Shown here: piece after piece, positions 1-12,264 of the stretch
Layout of the letters: each line of letters starts with the position of its first letter
Numbering within the stretch: the stretch's first letter is position 1
Assembly: GCF_028372415.1 (NCBI RefSeq)
Contig: NC_092872.1
Location: 280,119,206-280,183,205, forward strand
Direction of reading: 5' to 3'
Origin: Notamacropus eugenii
Lineage: Eukaryota > Chordata > Mammalia > Diprotodontia > Macropodidae
Length of the DNA: 64,000 nt
Program-made: the position numbers and the translations under genes
Notes under the pieces: generated by a model
Database searches by the model: none
The model's input: the letters and a program-made list of their open reading frames with translations, nothing else
Told to the model about the DNA's origin: nothing

Positions 1-138
1 CCATTTTACAGATAAAGAAACTGAGACTGAGAGCTGTTAAGTGACTTGCTCAGCGTAATACAGTTAGGTGTCTAGGGTAGAATTTGAATTCTACCAATTT
101 GAATCGAATGTTCTATCCACTAAGCCATGCTGTCTCCC
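1..138 (-). repeat. MIR/CORE-type SINE
   Basis: Starts ccattttacagataaagaaa and has gtgacttgctcag, with a tRNA-like end (atccactaagccatgctgtc), all inverted. Confidence 0.8.
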
Positions 139-639
139 AGAAGACTTCCAGTCTAGTTCTGGCTTTTCCAGTTGGAGACTCTATGACCTTGAAAAAGTTA
201 CTTTTGTCTCTGTCTCAATACTCCTACTTCTTAGAAGGGAATAAGAGTCCTTACTCTATCCACTTCATAGGGCTTTGATGAGGTTCAGAGTTGCTTCTGC
301 ATGAAATGAGAATACTGAGGCTCAAAAAGGGTCATGAAATTGGCCAAGTTCATGGAATTATTAAGTATTACCTGAGCAAAATTATAAAGTTTGTCTGAAA
401 GTTTTCCAAGGATAGGTGTTGTCCAAAGGAAATGAAGTTGGATTTGAAACCAGAGGATCTGTGTTTGAATCTTACTTCTGATGCTAATGATCTATATGAA
501 TTCATATTCTCTTTTGCCAAGTTCTATTAATTCTATTTCTTGCATTCACCTCCATTTCTCCTCTGGCTTTGAGTCAGCTAAGGAGGTGAATGCAAGAGAT
601 ATTAGGAAGATCTTTCCAAGTTACTGGATGGACAATTGA
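139..639. other. Unassigned sequence
   Basis: No gene or repeat that I recognise. A 16-nt inverted pair lies within 541-597: tgcattcacctcc and ggaggtgaatgca, 28 bases apart, able to form a hairpin. Confidence 0.5.
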
Positions 640-850
640 TAGGACATTGGTTTTGGAATAAGGAAGTCCTGAGTTCAAATCTGATCTCAAGTAATTCTTA
701 GCTATGTGATGCTGGGCAACCAACTTAACCTTGTCTGTTTCACTTTCTTCACTTGGGATAATAATAGTATCTTCTTCACAGGGTTGTGAGGATCAGATGA
801 AATTATATTTGTAAAGTTCCTGGCACATAATAGGCATTTAATAAATGCTT
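640..850 (+). repeat. MIR-type SINE
   Basis: Has cctgagttcaaatctgatct and a tail ctggcacataataggcattt followed by aataaatgc. Confidence 0.85.
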
Positions 851-864
851 TTTTCCTCCCTCTT

Positions 865-1058
865 TTCTATTTTATTTCTCCTACAGGTCCCTTCTCTCCA
901 CTCACACATCTTCACCATAAGGCCCATGTCATCTCTTAATTCAATTATTTTAATAGCCTCTCAGTTGATCTCCCTGCCCACAGTTTCTCTCCACTACAAT
1001 CTAACCTCCACTCAGATGGCAGTGATCTTTCTAAAGCAAAAGTCTGACTAAGTCTCAG
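865..1058 (+). mobile_element. L2 fragment, left of the L1 insertion
   Basis: Pyrimidine-rich L2 sequence ends with ctaaagcaaaagtctgacta, where the L1 begins. The rest of the L2 resumes after 3785. Confidence 0.65.
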
Positions 1059-1059
1059 A

Positions 1060-3785
1060 GGAAAATGGGAATTTGTCTCAGACCCTAAGATAATTCCTGA
1101 AAGAGCTCAAAAAGATGAAAAAAAAACAATTAGAGGTAGTGGAGAAATTGAGAAAAGAAATGAGAATAATGCAATAAAATTATGAAATAAGACTCAACAG
1201 CTAGGTAAAAGAGGTACAGAAATGCTGAAGAAAACACCACTTTAAAAAAAAAACAGAATAGACCAAATTGTAAAAAAAGAGGCACAAAGATCTATTGAAG
1301 AGAAGAACTCCTTAAAAAGCAGAATTAGCCAAATGTAAAAAGATGTACAAAAATTCAGTAAATAGAAAAACTCCTTAAAAACAGAAATGGACAATGGGAA
1401 AAGGAAGTATAAATGTTTACTGAAGAAAATAATTCCTTAAAAATTAGAATTGGGCAGGTGGAAGCTAATGACTCCATGGGACATCTAGAAACAGTAAAAT
1501 AAACTCAACACAATGAAGCGAATAGAAGAAAATGTGAAATACCACTGGAAAAGCAACTGACCTAGAAAACAGATCCAGGAGAAGTAATTTAAGAATTTTT
1601 GGATACCTGAAAGCCATGATAAAAAAAATGTCTAGATGTCATCTTTCAAGAAATCATCAAGGGAACTGCCCTGATACCCTAGAACCAGAGAGTAAAATAG
1701 AAATAGAAAGAATCCATCATTCACTTCCTGAATGAGATCCCCAAAATGAAAATTCCCAAGAATACAATAGCCAAATTCCAGAGCTCCCAGGTTAAGAAAA
1801 AAATATTGGAAGCAGCCAGAAGTAAACAAATATCATGGATCCACAGTCAAGATCAAACAAGATTTAGCAAGCTTCTACATTAAAGGACAGGGCGGGGAAT
1901 GGAGAGAGGTGGTAGAAAGATTATATTCTGGAGGTCAAAGGAGCTAGCATTACAACCAAGAATCACCTATTCAGCAAAACTCAGTATAATCCTTCAGGGG
2001 GAAGAATGGACATACAATGAAATAGAGGACTTCTAAGCATTCCTGTTAAGAAGACCAGAATTGAACAAAAAAAAATTTTCTAATACAAAACTCAAGAAAA
2101 GTATAAAAAGGTAAATAGCAAAGAGAAATAATAAGGGATGCAATAAGATTAAGCTCTTTATATTCCTACATCAGAAGATAATACTTAAAACTCTTAAGAA
2201 TTTAAGACTTTTAACTTAAGAGAAATCTAGATAGAGGATGTGGGTATAAGTTGACTATTATGGGATGATATCTAAAAATAAATAAAATTCAGAAGTGAGA
2301 AAGTGGGATGACTATGATGGGATGATATCTAAAAACAATAAAATGAAGAGGTGAGAAAGAGGGATGCATTGGGAGAAGGGTGAAGGAAGAAGTAAAATGG
2401 GGTAAATAAAAGAGGTACAAAAGAGCTTTTACAGTGAAGGGCATGTGGAACAGTGGTGGCAGACAATATTTGAACCTTACTTTCATTTGAATTGTCTCAA
2501 AGAGAGAATAAGAATTGGATACAAAAATCTCTTACCCTACAGGGATGTAAAAACGGAAGGGAACAGACAAAAAGGTAGAGCTGATAGAAGCGAGGGTTGA
2601 TTGGGGTAGGTGGTGGTCAGAAGTAAAACACTCTTGAGGAGGGACAGGATAATAGGAGAGAGAAAAGTATAAACAAGGAAAAAACAGGATGGAAGGAAAT
2701 ATGGAATTAGTGATCATAACTGTGAAAAAAATGACTGCAAGTTTCTCTGATAAAGATCTCATTTCTCAAATATGTAGGGAACTGGGTCAAATTTATAAGA
2801 ATATAAGTCATTCCTTAATTGATAAATGGTTAAAGGATATGAACCAGCAGCTTTCAGATGAAGAAATCAAAACTATATATAATCATATAAAAACATGTTC
2901 TAAATCACTGCCAATTAGAGAAATGCAAGTTAAAATAACTCTGAGGTGCCATCTTCCTCTTATCAGATTGGCTAATATGAAAGAAAAGGAAAATTACAAA
3001 TAGCTGAGGGGATGTGGGAAAATTGGGATAATAATGCATTGTTGGTGGAGCTGTGAGCTAATCCAAACATTCTGGAGAGTAATTTGGAACTATGCCCAAA
3101 GGGTTATAAAACTATGCATAACCTTTGACCCAGAAATATTACTACTATGTCTACATCCCAAAGAGATTTTTTTAAAAAGTGAAACGATCTACATGTACAA
3201 AAATATTTCCAGCAGTTCTTTTTCTTGTAGTAAAAAAATAGAAATTGATGGGATTCTCATGAATCAGGAATGGTTAGACAAGTTGCTGTTTTGTGATTGT
3301 GATGGAATATTATTGTGCTGTAAGAAATGACAAGTAAGATGTTCTCAGAAAGACTTGGAAAGATTTACACAAAACGATGCAAAGTGAAGCGAGCAGAACC
3401 AGGAGAACATTGCACATAGTAACAGCAACATTGTGTACAATGATCAACTTTGGAGGACTTAGCTATTCTTAGCAATACAACGTTCCAAGACGATTCCAAA
3501 AGACACATGATGAAAAATAATATCTACCTCTAGAGAAAGAATTGATAGAGTTTGACAGATCGAAGCAAACTTTTTAAAAAACTTAATTTTCTTGGTTTTT
3601 TTTGTCTGTGTTTTCTTTTATAACATGACTAACATGGGAATATGCTTTGCATGACTGCACATGTTTAACCTATGATAAATCACTTGTTTTCTCAGTGATG
3701 GGGGAGGGGAGATCATTTAGACCTCAAAATTAAAAAAAAAAGTTAAACTTTGTTTTTATGTATAATTGGAAAAAAATATTAAAAA
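1060..3785 (+). mobile_element. Internally deleted (HAL1-like) L1
   Basis: Degraded ORF1 coiled-coil and RRM sequence occupies about 1080-2060. The inter-ORF spacer and the first codons of ORF2 follow (ATG 2689, MEGNMELVIITVKKMT). The sequence then jumps at about 2738 to the end of ORF2 (SDKDLISQICRELGQIYKNI, MHCWWSCELIQTFWRVIWNY) and the L1 3'UTR, ending near 3785 in an A-rich tail. Nearly all of the endonuclease and reverse transcriptase is missing. It could be a one-off deletion or a non-autonomous family. Confidence 0.85.
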
Positions 3786-4240
3786 CAAACTGTCCCCATC
3801 CTAGCTTTACAGTCTTCTTATACCTCACTCTCATGTAGTCTCCTATCCAATTACAAGGACTTCCTTGCTGTTCCTTACACAAGACACTTCATCTCCTGAC
3901 TCCAGGTACTTCCCCTGGTCTGGGGTCCCTCCAGGCCTGGGGTCTGTCCCTCATCATCCCTGCCTCCAGGCCCTTGGCTTCCTCCAAGTCTCAGCTCCAA
4001 TTCTACCTTCTCTAGGAAGCCTTGCCTGAACTCCTTTTGTCTTTACATACCCTCTGGGATCATCTCCCATCTACCTTGTCTCTTGCTTGTCTCTAGCTGT
4101 TTCCATGTTGTCTCCTCCATGAGACTGTAAGCCCCTCAAGAGCAGAGATTGTTCCTATTTTTTAACATTTCTCTGTATCCCTAGTGCCTAGCACAGTGCC
4201 TGTAAACACTTAATAGATGTGTGCTGACTTACTGACTGAC
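3786..4240 (+). mobile_element. L2 3' end, right of the L1 insertion
   Basis: Contains the L2 landmarks aggaagccttgcctgaactc, gactgtaagcccctcaagag and gtgcctagcacagtgcctgt followed by aacacttaatag. Together with 865-1058 it forms one L2 interrupted by the L1. Confidence 0.85.
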
Positions 4241-4799
4241 TGAGACCATAGGTCTAATTAGAATAACAGAATTTGATTAGGAAGGAACTCTTCAATGACC
4301 TACCCTTCTTAACTGGAAATTGCTTAATGCTGGAATGATTCAGGATTAATTTCCTTATTAAAGAACTCCCAGTTAAGTATTAAGACACATACATTTCATG
4401 TTAGGAAAAGTTTTCTAGCTCATTCTATAAGGCTCCATAATTGTGCAGAAGCCAAATGACTGCCTTCATTGGTGGCAGGTTCTCTTTTCTAGCTCCGTAA
4501 GCAGAGATGGAGGGTGTTAGGCAGGGAATTTTCTTCTAGCTTTGCCTCACAGGTCTCTTTCTGCTCTAGGATTCTGGTGCTCTAGTCTGCTCTCCCTTTT
4601 GGGAGAGAGCTTAGCCAGGCTATGATCCAACAGTTCCCTCTGTCCCCACTGTAACAATAGTGAAGGAATCCAAGGCATGATTGATGGAAAACAGAGAAGC
4701 CCCATTTCTGTTTCATAAAGGAGCATGTTCTGTCTACTTAACTCCTTCCTTCCATGACCAGCTGTGATCAGCACTATGGCTGGCAGCAGTTTCAGAGTA

Positions 4800-5310
4800 T
4801 CCGGTGAAGTCCTAAAGCCACAGCATGGTAAAACTTCGGATCTGACCTCAGAAGGCCTGCGTTCAGACCTTGCCTCTCACCGGGTTTTCCCAGTAGAACC
4901 TTAAGTAAAATGCAAATTTCTTTTGGCCTCCATTTTCTTAATTGTAAAAAGAGGACTTTGGGATAGAAGGAGGCCTAGTATAGACACAAAGCCTTGGATT
5001 TGGGGTCAAAGAACCCAAATCCCAGCTCTACTACTCATTGTGTCTACGATCTTTCAAGGTCTCAGTGTCTCATCTGGGAAAGGCCAGGATTGAGCTACTT
5101 GTCCTCTGAGGTTCCTTCCAGTTCTAATCTCACCATCATTAGACCTCTAGCGGCTTTTACAGCTCTCAATTTATGGCCTTTGATCTGTGTGACCTTGGAC
5201 AAGTCACTTCATTTCCCTGGCTCTTGGTTTCATCATCTGTAAAAATAAAAGGTCTGGACCAAATGGCCTCAGAAGTCTCTTCCAGTTCTCCATTCTGATC
5301 CTGTGATACC
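4800..5310 (+). repeat. Cluster of MIR-type SINE fragments
   Basis: Three overlapping motif sets: ctgacctcagaaggcctgcg, gcctagtatagacacaaagc, and gtgaccttggacaagtcact followed by catctgtaaaaa. 4241-4799 upstream holds nothing I recognise. Confidence 0.75.
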
Positions 5311-5689
5311 AAAGGAGTGTGCCAACAATCTGCCTCTACATCTTGGTCCTGGGTCCAAATCCTACCTGCACCCCATTGACATCAGCATAGAAACCTCAGA
5401 AGGGCAAACAAATGGAGATACCACAAATAGCTTTGGTTGAGCGGCAGCTGAGTTTCCACATATCTCCAGGAATCAGAGAGGAAGATTTGACTTGTAGAAT
5501 AGAGGATTAATCTTGTGTGGGGGTCATGGCTTAGACCAAGATAGGAGCAAGATAAAGGAGCCTGATGTGGTGAGACACGTAATATATAACAACAGCAACG
5601 ATGCTATCCAGCAGTCATACAGCACTTTAAGATTTGCAAAGCACATTAGATGTATTACCCCATTTGATTCCCACAACAACCTTGTGAGG

Positions 5690-5950
5690 TGATTGATTAT
5701 TGAGTTATTGAACACAGAGAGTGTCCAACTCTCTGTGACCCCATTTGGGCTTTTCTTAGTAAAGATCCTAGAGTGGTTTGCCATTTCCTTCTCCAGATCA
5801 CTTTACGGATAAGGAAACTGAGGCAAAGAGGGTTATGTGACTTACCCAAGGTCACACAGCTAATAAGTGTCCAGGGTCACATTTGAACTCAGATCCTCCT
5901 GATTCCAGGCCTGATACTCTATTTGCTGTTTCACCTAACTGCCCTCAGAG
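5690..5950 (-). repeat. Marsupial tRNA-type SINE with RTE-like tail, in a MIR/THER host
   Basis: Inverted tail agagagtgtccaactctctg followed by tgaccccatttgggcttttc, then the body gtcacacagctaataagtg and tRNA-like end. A MIR-type part (agatttgcaaagcacattag) lies just before, at 5590-5689. Confidence 0.85.
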
Positions 5951-6402
5951 TCTAAATTAATGGATAAATTATGTTATACACTTGAATCATTTCACCCTCT
6001 TTCCCTTGCTATTTTCATCTTAAAACTGAGTGAAGGGTTACCACGTTCTCCTATTAGATTGTAGATACAATAAAAGAACCACATCCCTGTGACTCAAGCC
6101 AAAGGGAGGAAACAATGAAAAGGAGACAGTAAGGGTGGGAGTGGGAGATGAGAGCTGGCCAATGGGGTTGTTAAACAGCTCAGCTCTGCAACAGACACAA
6201 AGCCCCTTCTGTCTGCCGTGATAGCAAGGAATCATCAGTTCTACTCAAAAGAGTTGTTCCAAATCAGATTTTTTTTTAAATATTAAAAGAGAAATGTTTG
6301 GCAGTAATTGTTTTTTTATTCATTGTCTTCTCTAAATATGGTAGAAAGAACATAGGATTCTACAAATTTAGAAATGCGAAGGCCAAGAAAAATTATCTAA
6401 TC

Positions 6403-6641
6403 CAGGGGTTCTTCAATGTTTTTGTGTTGTGGATCTCTGGCAATCTAGTGAAGCTTACAGTATTTTAATATTATAATTCTATTACATAATTGTATTTAAA
6501 TGCCTAAAACAGATTACAAATGATTACAAAAGAAATCGTTTTTTTTTTAAAAAAGCTGTAATTTTTAGGCAAGTTCATAGACCCCCAATATCTATTCATA
6601 TACTCTTGGGGGCTCTGTAGACCTCAACTGAAGGATCTCAG
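6403..6641. mobile_element. Old hAT-like non-autonomous DNA transposon
   Basis: The left end caggggttcttcaatg and the right end caactgaaggatctcag are imperfect inverted repeats. Flanks atctaatc (6395-6402) and ctctagtc (6642-6649) agree at 6 of 8 positions, as expected for an 8-bp hAT duplication. The interior is AT-rich, without an ORF. Confidence 0.6.
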
Positions 6642-6649
6642 CTCTAGTC

Positions 6650-6775
6650 CAGTCCCCTTATTTTATAAAGTTGTGAAATGAGAGCTATGAAGATGAAGTG
6701 ATTGTCCAGGGTCACACAGCTGCTAAATAGAACAAGGACTCACATCCAAGTGCTTTGATCCATTTGGTGCTCTTC
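6650..6775 (-). repeat. MIR-type SINE fragment
   Basis: gtccagggtcacacagctgc with flanking CORE-like sequence, inverted. Confidence 0.7.

Positions 6776-6781
<6 letters not shown>

Positions 6782-6813
<32 letters not shown>
6782..6813 (+). repeat. (CA)n microsatellite
   Basis: About 16 CA units following acatacata. Confidence 0.98.
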
Positions 6814-6815
<2 letters not shown>

Positions 6816-7089
6816 TTGAGTGCAATATACTATAGTACGTTTTTTAAAGTTCCCAGTATGCAAGGAAGAAAAGGGAAATATAGTATTTGAAATGTTGGTA
6901 CCTATTATATTTCTGAAATTTTCTCTTCCATTAGAAAGACAATTTCTTCAAAAAATTCTTTCCTTTAAAGAGTTAATATACGTTGGAAATATCTTTAACA
7001 TAGATCCCCTCTTCCCCCAATGCCCCTTCATCCTGCCCGTTCTGCTTTCCACATTTTGTATTTCTTTTGAAAGTGTCTGTGAAATTCTA

Positions 7090-7270
7090 GAATTATGCAG
7101 CAAAATGTTCCTTCAGAGGTCATTTACTCCAACAGCATCATTTTCTAGAAATCTGCGGGATAGTAAATGACTACTCCAAGGCCACCTAACTAATAAGCAT
7201 TAGATTGGAACCTGAACCCAGGTTGTCTGCTTCTAGATTGAGTTTCCATTCCACTGTACTATGCTGACCT
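7090..7270 (-). repeat. MIR-type SINE
   Basis: Contains gacctacctaa-like sequence (aaggccacctaactaataag) and the inverted tRNA-like end ccattccactgtactatgct. Confidence 0.75.
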
Positions 7271-8500
7271 ACACATGAGCACACACATGAACACACATGT
7301 ACATATATACTTTCTCACAGACTCATACAATACATTCTTTCTCACATTCATACATGTATAGACAAGATAGAGATAACTTTGCCAAATGAGATTCTACGTA
7401 TCTCAAGACAAACCATGCCCTGGGGGAAAGGCTTTAATTTTTTCTCAAATATAATTCTTTCCACATGGCCCCATTTTGTCCCACACTTGCCCGTGTCACA
7501 CACCATTGTTTCTCATTAGGGTACTGAATTTCTAGTTGAAGTCAAGGATCTCTGTGCCAGCCCTCATTCCTCTCCAGCCTCCCCTTCCCATTGCATTGCA
7601 AACAACCAGAAGAGAAGAGTAGGACAGAGTGGTCCCTAAGAAGGCCCCTCACTGGTTTCCCATTTCACAGAACCAGCAGCCCCTAGGGAATGGCAGGTGA
7701 GGCCTTGGGCTCAACACGACCCCAGGACCCCTTTTTGTAAGTCATTAAGAGCACTTTTTGAAAATAATTATTTTTTAAAAATCATCCCCACAATCTCTGT
7801 TGCCAGCCCTCTCCCAAACAATCTTATGAACTTTCAGGTAGAAAAATGTCTTCTTACAAGAGCTGCTGAAGTCAATTTTGCTCAGGCTAGGTACCCACCA
7901 GTCAGTCTCGCCGAGATACCAAGGTCCCCTCTACTGGTGCAGTAGCATTTTTCTGCTAGAGGAGAGGGACAGGACAATATAGGTGATCAGGGCAAGCCCA
8001 CACTCCATTTCCTCCTCTGGGGAGTGGCCAATCGCATGGTGCCTCTCACCCTATTTTGCCCAGCTGTTTGGAATTCAGACATGTTGTCCATTAGGCAACC
8101 ACACATATTTGGGTCCTCCCTAGCCTGCTGGAACCCTTAGAGAAATAAATTAATAAGTGCCCTGTGGTGACAGCCGCCAATTACTGACTATTCTAAGAAG
8201 TTGATCAACAGGCTCTGTGGATGGGGCCCTGTGACATCTTGGAAGGAGGTGAGTGGCCTGGCAGCGCCTTCAGTCTATCCCATAAAAGGTGGTGCAGCCT
8301 TAGATGTTTCTCAACCAGCCTTTACTGACTCATGGTTTCGATAACCCTGAGGGGACTTCATTACCAACCTCATCTTTTTTTATACATAAATGAGAAGGAA
8401 ACCATAGACATACCCAATCTCTCCTGGTACTCTTAGTGGTATCATTAAGCAATCAGGGACCTCTTAGGATACCAGAGCATCTGCCTGGTGAGGAGGAGAC
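7271..8500. other. Unassigned intergenic sequence
   Basis: No recognised repeat or gene. Short open frames here (for example 7697-7945) have no motif and no supporting splice or promoter context. Confidence 0.5.
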
Positions 8501-8504
8501 CATG

Positions 8505-8745
8505 GTCTACCTGTGGATCTATGTCTTGGGCTGCTTTGAAGAGGCCCATCATTCCCCTATTGGGGGCCATCTCCAGCCATCTCTGGTCACTGAACCCAGA
8601 TGGCTCTGAAGGAGAAAGTGAGGCTGCCGACTTTGCACAGCCCTACCTCACTTCAATCCAATTCATTTGCAAGTCATGGCAAAGCCTTCCTGATGCCACA
8701 GTTTCCTTTAAGAATGAAGGACAAACAACAACATCCCCTATTTCA
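8505..8745 (+). repeat. RTE-mobilised marsupial SINE (3' part)
   Basis: Carries ccagatggctctgaaggaga, ttgcaagtcatggc, and a tail gaatgaaggacaaacaacaa closely like the 3' end of the RTE LINE at 14410-14440. Confidence 0.85.
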
Positions 8746-8864
8746 TGATAAGTCCTCAGTTTTGCCAGATACAAGAAATGAGAACCATCAAGGAACAAGA
8801 GAGCAGCAATCCTTGTGGGCCATTTCCTAACTTCCCTTAGAATATTTGGTACAGAAGAAAAAGC

Positions 8865-8990
8865 TGAGTTCGGAGTCAGGAGACCCGAGTTTTGATCTCC
8901 TTTCTAGGACTTCCTACCTGAGTGAACATGGACAAATCAAGCCATCAAGATTTCTTGGTACCTCAATTTCCTCATTTGTGAAATGGGGAT
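8865..8990 (+). repeat. MIR-type SINE
   Basis: ctgagttcggagtcaggaga, then cctcaatttcctcatttgtg and aaatgggga. Confidence 0.75.
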
Positions 8991-8994
8991 GGTG

Positions 8995-9232
8995 GGGCAG
9001 AGAATCGAGCACTGGACTTCAAGTCAGGAAGACTCATCTTCCTGAGTTCAAATCTATGCTCAGACACTTACTAACTATGTGACCCTGGGCAAATCATTTA
9101 ATCATTTGCTTCAGTTTCCTCATCTGTAAAATAAGCCAGAGAAGGAAATAGCAAACCAGTCTAGTGTCTTTGCCAAGAAACCCCAAATGAGGTGTCATGG
9201 AAAGCCAGATACAACTGCAATGACTGAACAAC
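8995..9232 (+). repeat. Marsupial tRNA-type SINE with RTE-like tail
   Basis: Body gagttcaaatctatgctcag and tgtgaccctgggcaaatcat, tail gtctttgccaagaaacccca and ending gactgaacaacaaat. Confidence 0.9.
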
Positions 9233-9714
9233 AAATCCTTGCACTACTTACTTCACAGTTTGGTGGTAGAGAAAGTGCTTGTCACAAAGCTCATCACAAA
9301 CTATTGTTATTACAGAGTTTAATTTAATCTGGTGAGGCATCAGGAAGGGATGGATAAAGGTCAGTGGTAGGGTAAGCACAGAGTTAGGGCAGGGATGGGA
9401 AGACCTGGATTTACAGCTGTTCTTTTACATATTCTAGCTGTGTAAACCTAGCCTCCACCCCCACAGCTTTCACAGGTGGATCAAGAGATAGAATGTTCCT
9501 TCTCCATCCTCTTAAAACATGGCCAGGTGGGAGCCATTTTCCAGTTTGTCTCCATTGCTTGCCTCCTTTCTCCTGCTGAGATGTCCCCTCCACATCTAAT
9601 ACTTTCCAGTAGATAACTAAGTCCTCTAGGGTCAAGTTTACATCCCTCTTTTGGCATTTAGATTTTGTCTTAACCGGGTCCCATCTGATCTTTCGAGCCA
9701 CATTTAACAACAAT

Positions 9715-9995
9715 AACAATGGCTAACATTTATATAGAACATTAAGGTATTCAAAACACTTTGCAAATATTATCTCATTTCATTCTAACAGAAACCCTGG
9801 GTGCTATTATTATCCCTATTTTCCATATGAGAAAACTGAAGCAGGCAGCATTCTGACTTCCTGAATTTCCAGACTCAGGGTCACAAAGCTAGTAAGTTTC
9901 TGAGGCTGGGGCTGAATTTAAATTCAGGTCTTCCTGCCCTCAGGTCAGCACCACCACCTAACTGCCTCCGCATGCCCCTGATTTCCATCTGGCCT
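9715..9995 (-). repeat. THER/MIR-type SINE
   Basis: tttgcaaatattatctcatt, ctattattatccctattttc and agactcagggtcacaaagct, in inverted orientation. Confidence 0.85.
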
Positions 9996-10559
9996 CCCTA
10001 GAGACTTCAGGGAGCTTCTCCGGTAAGATCCAAGCCTCTCTCTTGGTAGAGCTGTGATTTAAACCTTCTATCCTCCACAATTCATTCACTCTTCCATATT
10101 TTTTTGATAATTTCCAGTATGTAGAACATCTGCTTGCATTTGCTTGGATAGAGGGAGTTACTCTGTATTTTCTATTTGTATTGGACTTTTGTGTAACCAG
10201 TGTCTGGTGGAAAAGAGCAAAACTGGTCAGAGTAAGGCAGCCACCAGAGAAGTAGCTTTTGTTCTAACCCAACACTGTGCCCCAGCTCAGTAATATTCAG
10301 AGGAGGGAGGGAGGGCATATCCCTAGAATTCTAGCCTGGGATCTCTCTCAGAGACTGGAGGAAAAAGCACCCAGACTTAGAGTCATTTCTCTGCTTCCCT
10401 CAAGGCAGAGATTGCTGTCTGCTTTGGAAAGAGGAGGGCAAGATTCCAGAGATCCTATCAATGCCTCTGAAAGTTGCGTTTAGACAACCTTGGCATGGGG
10501 TTCTCCCAGGTGAATAAGCTACTGTGATCAATGTATGTTGTCACCTTCTCTGCAAATTA

Positions 10560-10660
10560 CCATCTTAGCGAGTTGCCTAGAGCACTAAATAGAGAAATGA
10601 CCTGCCCAGGGTCACACACTGTGTTTTAGAGTTGGAACCTGAACCTAGGTCCTCCTGATA
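10560..10660 (-). repeat. MIR-type SINE fragment
   Basis: gacctgcccagggtcacaca and gaacctaggtcctcctgat. The stretches 9996-10559 and 10661-11029 show nothing I recognise. Confidence 0.75.
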
Positions 10661-11029
10661 GAATCTCAAATTTTAGACGTAAGAAGCAAATTGATGCTGA
10701 CTGGAAGGCAGTGCCAATTGGATGGTTGAAGATTTAGAGCTGTGTCAATAACCCTGACTGGAAATATACAGTCTCTAACTGGGTGGTGAGGGAACCAGTT
10801 GTAAAGAAGTCTATTGGAACCTCTAAAACATGGTTTGTTTTTGGAGGATGCTATTTGTACATCATGACTAATAAAGTTTGATTGCATTCATTGAAAAATG
10901 TAAATCTAAATAGCATTTCTTTAATACTCGTTAGCCTATGTAACAGTAAATCAGCTTTGTGTGTAACCTACAATACCGGGGTTGGGGTAGGAGAAAGAGA
11001 CAGCTGGAAATCCAATCAGCTACTCCCTC

Positions 11030-11325
11030 AATCAATAAAAATTTATTAAGAGCCTACTCTGTACTAGGCATCCATAAATAATGCAAAGACAAAAAGGATC
11101 TTGGATTCCATTAGAGGAGGCTCTATGTGCATAGAGCCATCAGATTCCAGGCCTAGAGGTGGAAGAGATATCAAGGATCCCTTATCATTTTACAGATGAG
11201 GAAGATGAGGCATAGGGAGTTGAAATGGTTTATTCAAAGTCACACAGATAGTAAAAGTCAGAGGCAGGATTTGAACCCATTTGTCCTCTAACTTCAGATT
11301 CACCATTCCTGTTGCCTCAGTATAC
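11030..11325 (-). repeat. THER/MIR-type SINE
   Basis: Begins caatcaataaaaatttatta followed by agagcctactctgt, then gtcacacagatagtaaaagt and aggatttgaacccatttgtc. Confidence 0.8.
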
Positions 11326-11559
11326 ACATTTGCACAGTGGTGCTAGAGCTGTTTTCAAATAAAGTAAGCATTCAGTGTAGCAGAGGTGAGGAAGGCATGC
11401 ACTCTAGGCTTGGGGAGGAGAATCAATACCAAAGCATAAAGGTTTCCCACCCCTTCCATCTTCTTGCCCTCACTGAGAGCTTGTTCTCCCCTGAGGACAC
11501 TTCCTTTCTGGCCAATCTTTCCAGCACTGGATGGAAATGATGACTGCACCATCATTCAT

Positions 11560-12000
11560 GAATACTTCTTATTCCCCATGGTATAGCAACAATGCAATAT
11601 TCACAGTGCCCATGTTGGCCATGAATATCCCAGAGCAATTCTGAATCGCAAAATACCACACTCTCCACATAGAAGATGGAACCAAGACATTTATTCAGAC
11701 ACCAGAAAGCCAAATCCATCACAGTAACAAAAATCTATACACAATAACAATGCAGAGAGCAACAAGAGCCCCAAGCCTTCCCCCTGCTAGGCTTCCCACA
11801 AACCAGCTCCTTAAACAAAATCACAGACAAGCTCTTTCACTCACACTGGCTAGCTGCCTGCATTCTTCCTGGATCTGACTTCTTTCAAGACTAACTTCCT
11901 CTCAGCTCTTTTCTAGCTCTGCCTCTTCCTGCTCCATCCGTTCAGCAAACTCCTCCACCACAGGCTCTATGGGACTCAGACTTATGTAGCTCAGGCTTCC
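11560..12000 (-). mobile_element. LTR-like fossil fragment (endogenous retrovirus kin)
   Basis: Read on the minus strand there is ctgaataaatgtcttggttc, a polyadenylation signal placed as in an LTR R region. No internal retroviral coding part was seen. It looks like an old partial or solo LTR; boundaries are approximate. Confidence 0.45.
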
Positions 12001-12264
12001 ATGTGACCCAGACAAGTCATATGGGCCTATTAGTGAATATGAAAGATTTTCCATTTAAATTACCATTAAATTACCACTTCCAGATTCTGTCCCTACCACC
12101 AACACTCAGTAACCTCTCTTCCTTCATGGTTCATGATATCCTATGTATCAGCCAATCAAGATTCTGGTGTTTGTTTTCTATAAATGTCTAGGTCACTCTC
12201 CTTCCTTCCTTCCTTCTATAAGAGTTAGACAAGAGTTAAGTTTCCATAAATGTAGGCTCAACAC

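Noticed and set aside
8220-8330. Possible promoter with cataaaagg TATA-like box
   Set aside because: No exon or conserved frame follows, and the motif alone is weak.
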